A stretch of 64,000 bases of DNA from Adenanthera pavonina (GCA_026686845.1 JAIVEN010000001.1:31054001-31118000); one strand, 5' to 3'. Positions 1-11,874 are shown, numbered from the stretch's first letter. Notes: a model not told the origin generated them from the sequence alone. Made by a program: numbers and translations.

Positions 1-1
1 C

Positions 2-2120
2 ACGGTCAGTACCATTATAATTATCAATGTCAAGTTCTTTCAATTTTGCAGTCAGTGGAGATATCCAGTTTTGTGTGCAAATAAGTGCCTCAGCCATCTT
101 TGAAGAAAGTGAGCTCCTAAAAGTATTAAGTACATGACCCCCAGTACTAAAAGCAGACTCTGAGGACACCGTAGATACAGGCATAGCCAACAAATCACGA
201 GCAAGTAAAGAAAGGACTTTATATTTGACACCATTCACTTTCCACCACTCCAAAATATCAAATTTTGGATCACGTATGTCAGCTAATTCAGCTTGAAGAT
301 ACTTGTCCACCTCTGCATTTTTCTTTGATTGAAGCTCAATCTCTGTTGAGGCTATGAACCTCTGCATTGTTTGAGTCAAGAAAAGGATGGCTTCATGATC
401 AGGAACCAAGATTGGTCTCACACCAGTAGAGGCAAGAGCAAGACTACTTTCACCAGATGCATTTACTTGTTGTAGTATGTCAAGGACCCCACTTGAATAT
501 TGCTCATAAAGATGATATAAGACATCTACCACTTTCTTTGTCATGGCTTCACACTGTGCAGTATCAACAAACATATCCTCAAATGCAAACTTGACATATT
601 TCAATTTATACCTAGGGTCAAGTATCACTGCTATCACCAACAATGGATTAATGTTCTCTAACTTCCCCCAGTACTTATTATACTTACTTTGCATTCTTCT
701 AGCCATGTTACTCAACAAAGGATTGAAATTACTTCCACTTGCTGCAGCCAACTGTGTATAAAGTGAAACTATTTGCTGAAAGCATTCATTTGAGGTCACA
801 TAAAGTGATCCAGAAAATTTCAAGGTCATGTTGTAAAACACCTTCAAGAAGACAAGAAAGTCTTTAGCATCACCCCAAACACATGAATTAGGAGGGCTAA
901 TTAGTTCCTTCTCCCTAAAATGGCATTGGTAATCATAATCTTCTCCATCCATCCTCTCAAAGACTTTGTTGAACTTAATGGCATTCTCCAACATCATGTA
1001 TGTTGAATTCCACCTTGTTGGACAATCCATGCTCAATAGACTCTTGGAATCAATTTTTTCCTTTTCAATAAGTTCCTTGAATCTATGGAACCTTGCTAGA
1101 GAAGATCTTACATATTTGACTGCATTCCAAATGGCTTCAATTGACTTGTTCATCTCCTTTAAACCATCACTAACAACCAAGTTCAGAATATGAGCACAAC
1201 ACCTCAAGTGCAAGAAGTCTCCATTACATACTAGACCATTCCAACTCTTGAAACATTTTTTTAGAAATGCTATGGCAGTGTCATTGGAAGAGGCATTATC
1301 AACAGTTATGGTGAAGACCTTTTCTATACCCCAATACAACATGCACCTTTCAATTTCCTTCCCAATAGTTTCTACTTTGTGGTTTTCAACCACACAAAAA
1401 TTAAGGATTCGTTTTTGCAACATCCAGTCCTCATCAATCCAAAGAGCTGTCAAGCACATATAATTGGCATTTTGAATTGAAGTCCATGTATCAGTAGTGA
1501 GTGAAGCACGAACTTTTGATTTCTTGAAGTACCATCTGAAATTTCTTGCTTCCTCTCCATACATCTTGAAACAATCCCTTGAAACTGTAGTTCTTGAAGG
1601 AACTTCAAATCGAGGTTCAAGCTCTTTTAAAAGCTGTATAAAACCCTCCCCTTCTACAATCTGAAAAGGCATCTCATCTAATATCACAAATTTTGCAACG
1701 ACCTGTCTACAACGATCTTGATTGAACACATGATGAGTCAATGTTTTATTGGATCCTAGATGAGAGGATGAAAATAGAGACTGTGTTTACTTGTTGGCTT
1801 TGTTCGGAATTTTGAGGCACTTTGGCAAGTGTTGCCTAAGTGCATTTGTCCCAGGCTTGGTGGGGTGACATGCGTACATAGCATTGCAATACTTGCATTT
1901 TGCCTTATGCAATCCGTTAGTTTCTTCTAATGGCAACTTGTCAAAATGCAACCAAACATTAGATTTCAACAGAGGTTGCTTTCTCTTTCCAGTTCCACTT
2001 CCTTCTCCCTTAACAGTGGTGACATTCTTAGCTGGATTATGAGGAGATGATGCAGTAGTTTTGGTGTCAGGTTCTCCCTGTGTAAGTTGAATATTTTCTG
2101 CAGGTGTCTCAACTATTTTC
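2..2120 (-). pseudogene. hAT transposase (BED zinc finger + RNase H fold + C-terminal dimerisation), one internal stop, 3' end off window
   Basis: hAT transposases cut and paste the transposon, binding its ends and acting as dimers. The minus strand is open in one frame from about 2120 to the window edge, except for a TAA at 1787-1789. In order I see: a low-complexity basic leader; a BED finger (about 1970-1820) with paired cysteines in CKYC and a later H-x3-C; the TTDTWTS segment around the first catalytic Asp; DNASSNDTAI around the second; TRWNSTY; and the C-terminal signature TVSSESAFSTGG, followed by LSSKMAEALICTQNW at the edge. The stop lies between the finger and the catalytic core, and nothing else in the visible frame is broken. 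The true start is unclear because no ATG precedes the finger in this frame; an upstream exon is likely. It is either a single-stop pseudogene or has an unrecognised intron there. Confidence 0.85.
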
Positions 2121-3130
2121 CTTCATAGGAGGATTTATAACACAAATAAATAAACACAAATAAAATTACTTATCCATGAAACAAAATTAATAGCATAAAT
2201 GAATTATAAAGCAGGAAACAATATAAAATTTTGAATATAAGATTATGAAAAGAAAGAAGAATCAAACTCATGTGTCTCTGACTCCCTTAACAAGTTAACA
2301 TTATTCCTTAAACAAAAGAAATAATATGAAAGAACCCTACCAAAAAGAAGCTTGTAAACTAACTTTTGATGCCAAAAATGAAGTTTAGTGCTTCCATTAA
2401 ATGTAAAGAGAATTAGCTACTACAAAACACTTTGGCCAAATTAGAACACCAATACAAAAAGCTGTGTTTGAAACTAAAAAGTAAAACTTAAAACTAGAGA
2501 GATCAGAGAGGAAGGACATTCACATTCGTTCTTCCTCTGCATACTTGCCAAATGAAAACACCCAGAAAAGCTCAAAGTTGAAAAACGAAGATATGATTTG
2601 AACAACAATCTTCAATTACAGTCAACCAGTATATAGACCAACAATTTTTACTCAAAATAAACAAGCATTTTGGAACTGAGCTCATGAAGAGCTCACGAGT
2701 TTGTGATGAAATTTTTGAACAGAGCTTATAGAAATTGAAATCAAACAAAAGAATGGAAGCAAAAGGGGAAGAACAATATACCTTACTTAGATGACAAAAT
2801 TTCGGAACGAAGCTCATGAAGAAGGACAGAGGCACTGAAGCTCGAGCTCACTCCTGTCACAGCTACAAAATCAGGACACAAACCCGACGCGGAGATGTTA
2901 CGAGGAGCTGACAGTGATCCTGGGCTGGGAAGACACGACGGGATTAGAAGACCAAAAGCTGTAGCCACGGTTGGAGAGAGATCGGGCACTAGGAAGTTAG
3001 GGTTCGTTTAAGTGTTTTTGGTTTTCTTGTGTGGACATCAGAGGAGAAGCATCGAGTCATCGAGATTTGATTTTGAGCTGAAGCTGTCTATCGAAGACAC
3101 TTGATTTTGAGGCTGAAAACTGAAGTTGAA
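2121..3130 (-). other. Probable 5' leader and first intron of the hAT transposase gene
   Basis: Between the transposase frame and the GC-rich end there is no coding similarity. On the minus strand a donor-like GTAAGG occurs at about 2782-2787 and an acceptor-like AG lies at about 2125, just before the transposase frame opens. The stretch between them is AT-rich, as plant introns are. This fits a leader exon (about 2790-3130), an intron, then the coding exon. A 68-codon frame at 2783-2989 lacks an ATG and I do not call it a gene. Confidence 0.35.
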
Positions 3131-3155
3131 GTCAGACAGTGGACACTTATCTATA

Positions 3156-3343
3156 TAATACATATACACGGACCGGGACAGGGACGGGTCTGATCTTGCC
3201 CGTAACCCGGCCCGGACCGGTCCCTGTGTAGCCCGTGGTTCTCTTTTGTTCTGTTCTCCTCTTCTTTTTCCCAGCCCGACTAAGCCTGAATTCTCCGGGC
3301 AGTATCAGGCACACCGGGCAAGCAGGCACCTTGAACACCCCTA
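3156..3343. repeat. hAT GC-rich subterminal repeats and terminal inverted repeat
   Basis: This block is sharply GC-richer than its surroundings and carries repeated CCGGG/ACCGG motifs (for example at about 3170-3225 and 3295-3320). It ends in the 17-base terminus at 3327-3343. Subterminal repeats of this kind are where hAT transposases bind. It explains the only clear GC island in the first 10 kb. Confidence 0.75.
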
Positions 3344-3351
3344 CATAGGGA

Positions 3352-3547
3352 GCCCTAACATAAAATCCCTAGATATATCAGTCCAAGGTTAGTTAGGAAT
3401 GAGGAGGGGGGAATACAATCCATGCGGTTTAATCTTTGATTTAGCATGTTTGCATGTTATGCATGTATCACACAGAATAACAACATCACACCTTATAACA
3501 GGCCAAAAGAAATGTTCATGCAACACACTTAATGTTTTATCAATGCC
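3352..3547 (-). pseudogene. Gypsy integrase fragment (zinc finger end and start of catalytic core)
   Basis: The minus strand encodes an integrase segment with the second half of the HHCC finger (CDTCITCKHAKS), then HGLYSPLLIP and the start of the core, PWTDISRDFMLGLP, which contains the first catalytic Asp. One stop interrupts the stretch after LLIPN. It is continuous with 5205-5347 once the solo LTR between them is ignored, and ends where the hAT element was inserted. This shows that both insertions hit one integrase gene. Confidence 0.8.
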
Positions 3548-3552
3548 AAAAT

Positions 3553-5204
3553 TGTTGAATCAAGAAGTTTTGATGATTCCAAATCAACTCTCAAGAGCCT
3601 GGAATGAAGATATCAAAGATGACCAAAAGACTCAAGTGAGGAAATTCTGGAGAAATCTGTGCAAGATTTGTTGTAGGATGTTTAATTATGTTTAAATATG
3701 AGTAAAAGAATTTGATTTGAGGAAAAAATGTTTTAAAAACTTAATTTTATGAAATATTTGAAAAATACCTACCAACAGATGAAGTTTGAAAAGTTTACAT
3801 TGAACTGTCATATTGGAAATTCGAACTTTGACTTTGGAAATTCGAATTTCGAATTAAAACTGAATAAGTCTGAAGAGATGCTTCTCTGAGAGACGAATTT
3901 TGATTTTCCAAAATTTGAATTTTCATAAATATCTGAAAGAAGCTGTTGAGTAACAGACGAACTTCAGGTTTTGAACATTTGAATTTCAGACAAAATGAAA
4001 TTTATGAAAACTGAAGAAATTCTTCTGAAACATTGTTAAAGTTCATCTGAAATCAAGATCACATTGAGTTTCAAAATTGCTCACTGACAGAAGAACTTTG
4101 AACATGGAAATTTGAATTTCAAAAGCTAAAGTTGTGAGTATGTTAAAATGACATGATGACATACGAAAGACAGTGTTTACATTTTTGAATGTTGAAGTAA
4201 ATCTGAAAAGAGGTCTCTCTGACAGACGAACTTCACTCTTTGAAATTCGAATTTCGAAGGAAATGAACTACTGCGCCTTTTGAGCCTGCTACGGACAGAC
4301 AAATTTTGGGGTTCCAAAATTTGAATTTCGAGGACACTGTAGCAAATTGAAAACACTGTTCACACTTAACAGAAAAACTTTTCACTTGGAAATTCGTATG
4401 TCACAACATGGAAACATTTTCTAAGTTTCAAAATTCGAATTTCACTTCATGAACAGATGAACTTCAGTATTTTAACGTTGGAAGCTTTAACCTTCGGTTC
4501 CTTCGAAATTCATCTGTTGACCAACCAAAATTTGAATTTCAGTATGTCAAAAACATTAAATACGGTTGGTTAACAGATAGTTTTTCAGAGTAACCATTGG
4601 AGAACTTCTCCAATGGATAGATTTTGTCTCTAACGGACATTTGAGACCTAAATCTATAAATATAACATCATTTGAAGTTATGGGTAATGAATCAAACTTT
4701 GTATATACTGAAACTCTGCCAAATCTTCTTCTCAAAAAGACTTTTACCCTCTTACTTCAATACTTGTACTTCAAATTTTATATTTACTCTATTCAAGAGA
4801 GTTTCATCTTTGTAAATAATATAATCTTCATCTGGAGGATAAATTTTCTTGTAGGGAGTTATCACAAGGGTTTGTAAAGCACTTTGTGAAAGTGCAGAAA
4901 GAGATTGAGTGAGCTCTAGAAAAAAGAGCACCGACATTGAACTGTGGCACTGGCAAGAAGCCCGTTGAATTCTTGCTGAATAGTGGAAAATCTCAAGTGG
5001 TGACTTGGGGACTGGACGTAGGTCAAGTAGAGAGACCAAACCAGGATAAATTTCTGAGTCTTCTTCTCTTTTCTGCTACTTTTACTGTTATTCATTTACA
5101 CTATGTTTTGCCTCCATATATTGCATTCTTCACCTCTTTGACATTTTACAGAAAAGTTCAAACTTCCCAATTCACCCCCTATTGGGAAGCTAGCCTAACT
5201 AACA
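3553..5204 (+). mobile_element. Sirevirus-type solo LTR (E), TSD AAAAT
   Basis: A 1652-bp LTR begins TGTTGAATCAAG at 3553 and ends CCTAACTAACA at 5204. It is flanked on both sides by AAAAT (3548-3552 and 5205-5209). It has the family's U3 modules (repeated AGACGAA boxes and AAATTCGAATTT-like palindromes), a TATAAATA box, and the U5 end with CCAATTCACCCCC-like sequence. No internal region is attached, so it is a solo LTR left by LTR-LTR recombination. It lies inside the gypsy integrase gene. Confidence 0.92.
4655..4662 (+). promoter_or_regulatory. TATA box of solo LTR E
   Basis: TATAAATA follows the conserved GAGACCTAAATC block. The same box stands at the same place in the LTRs at 10973, 19381, 32426 and 54091, so it is very probably the core promoter element at the U3/R boundary. 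Confidence 0.7.
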
Positions 5205-5347
5205 AAAATGACCCATTAAACCATCACCATGAGCTTCCTTCAAAAGTAATTCATGCATTGAACAAGAAGGAATACAAAGTTTATCTTTTTTGAAAAGAAA
5301 GCTTCAAATCTAAAATAATCTTGAAAACCATGTTTTTCACAAGAATT
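5205..5347 (-). pseudogene. Gypsy integrase N-terminal fragment
   Basis: The minus strand carries the start of the integrase zinc finger, including KEAHGDGLMGHF with its two histidines. It connects RNase H (5348 onward) with the finger's cysteines at 3352-3547. There is a stop just after the RNase H end and a shifted phase, so it could not be translated as part of the polyprotein. Confidence 0.75.
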
Positions 5348-6575
5348 TCAAATCTTCCCAAAATTATAATCAGATTCATATAATCCCTTAAGCATCTCAA
5401 AACCAAGCAATCGAGTTTGTAAAGAAGTAAGAAAAGTATACCTGCCAGATAGAGCATCCGCTACCACATTCTCCTTACCTTGTTTGTGCTTGATCAAATG
5501 TGGAAAGGTCTTAATAAATTCCAACCATCGGGCATGTCTTTTATTCAACTTACCTTGTGACTTTAGGTACTTTAAAATCTCATTGTCAGAATGTATGATA
5601 AATTCTTTAGGCCAAAGATAATGTTGCCAAGTCTCTAAAGTTCTCTTTAAGGCATAAAGTTCTTTATCATAAGTAGAGTAGTTTAAAGTAGGACCACTAA
5701 GTTTTTCACTAAAGTAAGTAATTGGCCTATTATCTTGCAATAAGACAGCTCTAATACCCAAACCAGATGCATCACACTCAACCTCAAAAACTTTGCTAAA
5801 ATTTGGTAAAACAAGTAGTGGTGCATTGGTGAGTTTTTCTTTTAAAGTGTTGAAAGCTTTCTCTTGTACCTCACCCCATTTGAAAGTGATATGCTTTTTA
5901 ACTAACTCATTCAAAGGTGCTACTATAGATGAAAAATCTTTAACAAACCTCCTATAAAAGCTAGCTAAGCCATGGAATGATCCCACCTCATTAGCATTCT
6001 TTGGAGTAGGCCAGTCTTGAATTGCTTTAACCTTTTCGTCATCTACTTGGATCCTTTGAGCACCTACAACAAAACCAAGAAACACAATAAAATCCATGCA
6101 AAAGGAACACTTTTGAATGTTTGCATAAAGCTTATTTGCTCTAAGAGTATTAAAGACTTCACGCAAATGCACTATGTGGTCTTTAAAATTCTTGCTATAG
6201 ACTAAAATGTCATCAAAATAAACCACAATAAACTTTCCTAAGAATGAACAGAAGACATGATTCATAAGACTCATGAATGTATTAAGATCATTAGTTAATC
6301 CAAAAGGCATTATCAACGATTCATAAAGTCCAAATTTCATCTTAAATGCAGTTTTCCACTCATCTCCTTCTTTCATTCGAATTTGATGATAACCACTCCT
6401 AAGATCAATCTTAGAAAACAATGCAAAACCATGCAATTCATCAAGCATATCATCTAGTCTAGGGATAGGGTAATGATACTTAACCGTTATTTTGTTGATA
6501 GCTTGCAAACAACACACATTCACCATGATCCATCTTTCTTAGAAACTAGGATGACCGGTACAGCACATGGGCTTA
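5348..6575 (-). pseudogene. Gypsy reverse transcriptase and RNase H
   Basis: This is the best-preserved part of the gypsy element: 392 codons open from 6526 to 5348. It has PIPRLDDMLDELHG and KIDLRSGYHQIRM (RT), the catalytic box YFDDILVYSK, LGFVV, then the gypsy RNase H with EVECDASGLGI, YSTYDKELYAL and HSDNE, ending in ENVVADALS. Upstream (6530-6575) the conserved PVILVSKKDGSW is present but in another phase with a stop, so the RT is split by a frameshift. Such enzymes copy element RNA into cDNA inside virus-like particles; this copy cannot be made whole. Confidence 0.9.
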
Positions 6576-6580
6576 AACTT

Positions 6581-6977
6581 TCACGCACAAAGCCTTTTCT
6601 CATGAGCTCTTAGTTTCTTTGGGGTTGGCTCTATATGCCAGTTTATTTGGAATGGCAGATCCAGGGATGAAATCAACTCTATGTTGTATGCCTCTAAGAG
6701 GAGGCAAACCATTTGGAATTTCTTCCGGAAAAAGATCACCAAATTCTTGCAAAAGAGAGATAACACTATAAGGCAAAGAAGTATCAAGCTTGTTAGTAGA
6801 AAAATAGGTGTCCTTGTACAGAAGCACAAAGACTTCTTGTCTTGCCAATAGTGCACTCTTCACCTCTCTTTTTTCTATGAATAAGCTTAAGCTATTGTTT
6901 TGTTCACTCTCTCTTTCTTTTTCTGCACTCTTTTTCTTTTCTTTTACATTCTTTCCACTCTTTTCATTTTTCTGCAT
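6581..6977 (-). pseudogene. Gypsy linker (Lys/Glu-rich) and RT N-terminus
   Basis: A minus-strand frame of 125 codons starts with a highly charged Lys/Glu/Ser-rich linker, then LLQEFGDLFPEEIPNGLPPL and the FIPGSAIPNKLAYR segment that precedes RT in gypsy polyproteins. It joins the protease frame upstream and the RT downstream but is broken off by a frameshift near 6580-6600. The GA-rich codons explain the long C/T-rich tract visible on the plus strand at 6890-7050. Confidence 0.8.
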
Positions 6978-6986
6978 TTTTCCTTT

Positions 6987-7580
6987 CTATTTCTCTTCTT
7001 TTTCTTTCTCATGCCTCTCTCTTTCTCTTTTCTCTCTATAATCACTTATAATTCTGTATTGATCTTCATATGCTTGCATTGGCCTAAGAGGCCTAAGCAC
7101 AATGTTGCGCCCTTCAAACATAAGGGAGTATAAATTTCTATAGCTATCATGAGTCACACGTCTGTCAAATTGCCATGGACGACCAAGAAGTAGATGTCTT
7201 GCATACATAGGTGCTACATCACATAACACCTTGTCATGGTATTTGCCAATAGTAAATGATACTTGAACTTGCTTGGTGACTTTCATCTCACCATAATCAA
7301 TTAGCCATTGCAAATTGTAAGGCTTTGGATGTTTTAGAGTAGGCAAGTTCAGTTTCTCCACAAGTAAAGTACTAGCAAAATTAGTGCAACTACCACCTTC
7401 AATAACTAAGCTACATACCTTGTCTTGAATAAAGCATCTAGTATGGAAAATCTCTTCTCTTTGCTCATCATTATGTTTCTTATCTTTTAGTTGAGCATTG
7501 AGAATTCTTTGAGTAACGAGTGCATTACCATGTACAGGATCAATATATTCATTATCTGAACAAGATTGTAAAGGAGGCAT
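6987..7580 (-). pseudogene. Gypsy protease region
   Basis: A 197-codon frame contains the aspartic protease segment of Ty3/gypsy polyproteins. The usual Asp-Ser/Thr-Gly catalytic triplet reads EGGS here (CSLVIEGGSCTNFAS), so the active Asp appears to be lost. Downstream are HLLLGRPWQFDRR and LRPMQAYEDQY, typical of this group between protease and RT. It ends in a run of Arg/Glu/Lys. Confidence 0.85.
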
Positions 7581-8660
7581 ATCATCTAAAGCATGAGGAT
7601 CATTACTAGAATCTTCACAAGAATCTTCACTATCAACTCACCCATTATCAAGGATAACCATGGTTCTTTTGTTTAGACATTGAGCAGAAATATGTCTAAA
7701 ACCTTGACATTTAAAGCAACGCAAAGTACTAGATTTAGAAGAGGATTTTGATTCAGAAGTACCTTTAAATGCAGAAGCCTTCATCTTCACATCTTCTTTA
7801 TTCTTTTGGGCTGATTTGGAGTTTTGATCTTCATCTCTTGTTCTTCACTTTTTTCCCTTGAAGAAAGGATTAGTTCTCTAAGGAACAGAGCTAGTTTTCC
7901 TACTTTTCAATTGCTTCTCCAAGTTGACAGCTTTATGAAGCACTTCTTCCATATCCAAGTAATGTTCTAGCTCAATTCTTTCTTGGATTTCAGTTCTTAA
8001 TCCACCAATGAAGTGAGCCATTATCTGCTCTTCATCTTCGTTAACATCAGCTCAGATTATAGCCATCTCCATCTCTTTATGATACTCTTCAACACTCATA
8101 GATCCCTATTCAAGTTTTTGCAATCTTGTATGCAAATCACGATGGAAATAGGAAGGGATATACCTCTTATGCATGATGGTTCTGATGTCATGCTATGTGT
8201 CGATAAGTTCTTCACCATTCCTTCTTCTAGTACGATGTAATTTATCCCACCAAACACTAGCATAGCCAGTAAACTCAACAGCTGCAAGCTTCACTTTCTT
8301 TTCTTCTGAGTAGTTAAGACATTAAAAAATGAACTCTACTTTTCTCTCTCATTCAAGGTATAAGTCAGGATCCATTTTACCTTAGAATGGGGGAATTTTA
8401 AGCTTGATGCCTCCTAAATCATTGTCTTTCTTGGAGGAAGAATTGCTTTTTGAGTTGGAACCTGTTTTAGAATCATGCTCTTCTTCATCGTTGGTTCTAC
8501 TTCTGGACTTTTTCAAACGCATCTCAAATTTCATGTTAGCCATATCATTTATGATGTTTCTAAGTTCATCACGGAATGCTTTGATCATTAATTTCATATC
8601 AACTTCACCTTCACTTTCACTACCTATCATTGTTGCAAGAACTTGTAAAAAGAATTAAAA
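7581..8660 (-). pseudogene. Gypsy gag with zinc knuckle (degenerate)
   Basis: A CCHC knuckle, CFKCQGFRHISAQC, is encoded at 7677-7718; such knuckles bind the genomic RNA. Farther upstream (8382-8630) is a Ser/Lys-rich N-terminal part ending in IKLKIPPF, followed by the gag-like MDPDLYLE. Stops and shifts are frequent between 7800 and 8380. This is the capsid gene of the element. Confidence 0.75.
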
Positions 8661-9513
8661 CAAAAAGAAATTGAAAGTTAGGAAACTCACTCCCTCTTCT
8701 CACATGTTTCACTTAATTCTTGTGTAACAATTCACTCGTGTTTGCACTCTTTATTGGCTTTTTTTAATAATAATCTCACAAATCTCTCTTTCCTTTTACC
8801 ACTCTTATAGGGTGCTTATGGTGCTCTTAATGGAATCAGATGACATGTCAAGAGAATCAAGTTAATTTGAGTGGCAATCAAATGTTCAAGATAGCAAAGG
8901 ACCTTTAAGAATTCAAAGGAGGGAAAAACTCAAGGACTCTAGACACAAATAGGAGATACTTAAAGAGGAGTTAAAAAATAATAGTGCAAGATCAAAACTA
9001 TTCTTACCAAGATATGAGAATTAGCACACCAGACACAAGATAAATCAGTTTAAAGGGTGAGCCAAATTTCAAGATTGATTCTTGCTGGTCAAGATCAAAT
9101 CTTTTTCTCTTTTTTTTGTTTTCTTGGCCTTTCTTTTCTCTTTTTTTTTTCTTCTCTAGGCCTTTTTCTTTTTTTTTTCAGCAATGTTTCTTCCTTGCCT
9201 TTTTTTTTTTATGATCAAGAACCAAAAAAACAAATTATTGACAGATTTGAAGATTTGAGAAGAATGAAACAGATATTGGTAACTGGGAGATGACGTCTTG
9301 GATCCGATCAAGTATAACTTTTTGCATGAATCTTGGATTGGGAAGCCGTTAAATTGAGGTGAAAGCACAGATTCTGAGCTTCAAGATAGACATATAATTC
9401 TTCCCAAAACTCAAAGGATATAGGACGTTTTGATGCGTTCAAACTTTTAGATGTTCAGAAGGTAGACAAGAACATGGAATGCCTAAACTCAACCTTTGCT
9501 CTAATTACCAATC
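8661..9513 (-). other. Gypsy 5' leader with primer-binding site and pyrimidine-rich tract
   Basis: No gene. At about 9497-9510 the minus strand reads TTGGTAATTAGAGC, a diverged match to the initiator-Met tRNA primer site (normally TTGGTATCAGAGC), next to the LTR edge. Bases 9090-9215 on the plus strand are almost pure T/C with several runs of eight or more T. The rest is unremarkable leader sequence. Confidence 0.6.
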
Positions 9514-10346
9514 TGATAGAAGTAGGGTAAACCTCCCAAGAACAAGTCTTAGGAAACTCAAGAACCCAGAGTGATAACAAAAAAACAATGGAAGCAACCC
9601 AATGCAATTGAGAGACCGAATGGAACCTCTAGAGAGAACTCTAGCAACCCCAAACACAAGACGCCACAAGAGTTGGTCAATTCTCTTGATAAGTCGAATC
9701 TATATTCTACGAAAAACCCTAACAATCTCACACAAAATTGAAGAGAAAAATCACTCAAAATATTATTCTGATCTGATTTGCAAAGTGGCACCATATGGTC
9801 TTTAAATAATAATAGAAATCCTAATCCTAATCCCAATAGGATAAGTGATTCCTTATAGATAAAGCTTATCCTTTTGTGTTTGAATTTTAAATTCAAATTT
9901 GAATTAAATCTTAAGTTGGCCCCATAAATACAAGTGAGAATCAATCAAAACTGATCTAATGTAATCTAGAAAAAATCAAATCAAAAATAAAACGAAAATT
10001 CAAAATAAATTAAAAATGAATAAATCTAATCCTAAAGTCACATGACTCATTAATGAAGCACATGACTTCTTTTAATCAAGCTCTTCTATTTGGACTTAGG
10101 TTGGGCCTTTAAGATCTTCAAATTGGGCCTCCAAATGAATGATCATTCTTTTTGGATTAGAAGATTGTGCCATTTGTTCTAAGTCTTCCAAATAGATGGG
10201 CTCTTTCTCGTTAAGCTCTCGAACTAATCCTTACAAGGCCTCTTTCATGGCTTTTGTCCTACCTCTTGTCATTGGGCCTCCTACTTCTTGAAGAGGGTCT
10301 TTGGATAGATTGGATCTCCATGATTTCCCTCACTTGTTCTCTATCA
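9514..10346 (-). mobile_element. Gypsy 5' LTR (833 bp)
   Basis: On the plus strand it starts TGATAGA and ends TCTATCA, a 7-bp terminal inverted repeat with TG...CA ends. The primer-binding site adjoins its left edge as expected for a minus-strand 5' LTR. The bases after its outer end (10347-10351, TTGAA) should recur at the element's other end, outside the window. Confidence 0.75.
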
Positions 10347-11537
10347 TTGAAATTTGAAGTTACAGAGTTTTCATCTCTGATAAAGAAATTTGGATTGTGA
10401 AATTTGAATTTTGAACTAAGCATTGTTAGTGAAAGTATACAAAATTTGCATAAAGCTTAGTTGAAATTTGACTGTTGGTGAAAGTGAAAGTGAGTTCAAA
10501 ATCACAACCACTGACAAACAAACTTTGAGCTTCAAAGTGCAAACTTTGAAGTAAAAATCTTTGTGTTATGTTGAACATGCCTCCAGCAAATGAATTTCAG
10601 CCTAGGAAATTCGAATTTCAGTCTCTCAAATTTTTCAAAGTGCATTGTGAAAACACTTTAAGCAACTATTTAAACTCAACAGATGCGCTTCCAACATGAA
10701 AGTTCAAATGTTCAAGCCTCGAGCAAACTTTGGAATTATTGTCATAGATCAAAATTTGAATTTTGCTTGCTGAAATTCAAATTTGAAGATTCAACGTTAA
10801 ACATATAACTATGCTGACTCTATGAAATTCATCAATTGAACCTTCAAAATTCGAATGTTGATGTGTCAAATGCATTTAATGCAATTATTAAATGGCTCTT
10901 TTGTAGAGTAACAACTAGAACTTGTATTGAACAGATAGATCTTGTGTCTAATGACTAGTTAGACCATAAATCTATAAATAGAACCTTATTTGAACTTATG
11001 GGTAACTAATTTAAGTGAGTTTTGTGCCAAAATGGTACTACAACATATAAAATCTCTGTGTGAACATTCAAAGCTAAATCCACCTCATTGGAGAGAGCAT
11101 CAATGTATTATCTACTCTTAAAGAGAATTTCAATTCTGTAATTTTTCTTTCTACAATTTTTGGGTAGAATATTAGTGTAGGGAAACACTAAAGGAATTAC
11201 ACATCTTGTAAGGGTGTGGGGAGAGTAGCTTCACAGATATCTACTAAAACTTGTGGGGTGTATTGAGACTTCACAAGTACTCGAATCAAACTTGTGAGAT
11301 ATAGTGGAAAATCTCAAGTGGTGGCTTGAGGACTAGATGAAGGTCAAGTAGTTTGAGCTGAACCAACATAAATCTTTGTGTATTGCTTTTCATCTTCTCA
11401 TTTCATCTATCTTCTTTATCATACTCTATTTATACCTATTCTGCTGAACATTTGGTGGAATTAAGCTACACTTCAAAAGAGGCCAAAATCTTGCATCATC
11501 CAATTCAACCCCTCTTGGGTGACTAGCCAACCTAACA
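10347..11537 (+). mobile_element. Sirevirus-type LTR fragment (F), 3' part
   Basis: It has family features: CAAACTTTGA/AAATTCGAATTTC modules, TATAAATA at 10973-10980, the GTGGAAAATCTCAAGTGGTG block, and an end in CAACCTAACA at 11537. The 5' part is missing exactly where the gypsy LTR ends, so the gypsy element most likely inserted into it and the rest is off the left edge. It is more diverged from the other LTRs than they are from each other. Confidence 0.75.
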
Positions 11538-11874
11538 CCTAAAGACTAATTTTTTGATAATTTTTTTATACTATTCATCCTTTACTTTCAAATTGGTCTA
11601 TGTTTCAACATTAACCTCTCGATTGTGCAATACTTATATAGTTGCGCTTAACTCAACACGAGCTTCGATTGAACAGGTATATATTGCATATTTTTTGACT
11701 CAATTCTAAAATTAATTCCTGCTAAGGACCTTACAGAATATTAACTCCAATTAAGAAACAATCATAAATTCTCTCAAGGACCATATAGGAAATTAATTTC
11801 ATTTAAGGACTGAGCATGTAATATCGCCAACTCACTTTCTATCGCATTTTCTTATGTAAATTTGGAATGTTACA
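11538..11874 (-). mobile_element. Start of a T-family gypsy-type LTR (T2)
   Basis: On the minus strand it begins TGTAACATTCC at 11874 and matches the first few hundred bases of solo LTR T (29736 onward), including an AAGTATTGCA... segment. It is cut at 11537/11538 by the end of LTR F. CCTAA (11538-11542) would be one copy of F's target duplication. Confidence 0.6.

Larger units (their letters stand above)
1..3343 (-). mobile_element. hAT-superfamily DNA transposon, right-hand part (5' end)
   Basis: The transposase gene on the minus strand runs off the left edge. The outer end is at 3343, where the minus strand begins TAGGGGTGTTCAAGGTG, a terminus of the type seen in plant hAT elements. Just inside it is a GC-rich, CCGGG-rich subterminal block, also typical of hAT. 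Bases 3344-3351 (CATAGGGA) should be one copy of the 8-bp target duplication; the partner lies outside the window. On both sides of this end the context is a gypsy integrase, so the transposon jumped into that older retroelement. Confidence 0.85.
3344..10346 (-). mobile_element. Decayed Ty3/gypsy retrotransposon, 5' LTR through integrase, interrupted by a hAT element and a solo LTR
   Basis: Reading on the minus strand from right to left I see: 5' LTR (9514-10346), primer-binding site, leader, gag with zinc knuckle, protease, RT, RNase H and the start of integrase. The integrase is split by the solo LTR at 3553-5204 and again by the hAT element ending at 3343. The order PR-RT-RH-IN is diagnostic of Ty3/gypsy. 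The sequence style (GRPWQFDR after the protease; LLGFE..KGLY after RNase H) resembles CRM/Reina-type chromoviruses, but the integrase C-terminus that would show a chromodomain is off the window, so the lineage is tentative. There are many frameshifts and stops; the element is dead. Confidence 0.85.

Noticed and set aside
6808..7133. Phe/Ser/Leu-rich plus-strand frames resembling membrane proteins
   Set aside because: They are the reverse strand of the Lys/Glu-rich linker of the gypsy polyprotein.
9057..9293. Phe-rich 78-codon frame as a small membrane protein
   Set aside because: It is produced by the T/C tract in the gypsy leader; no other support.
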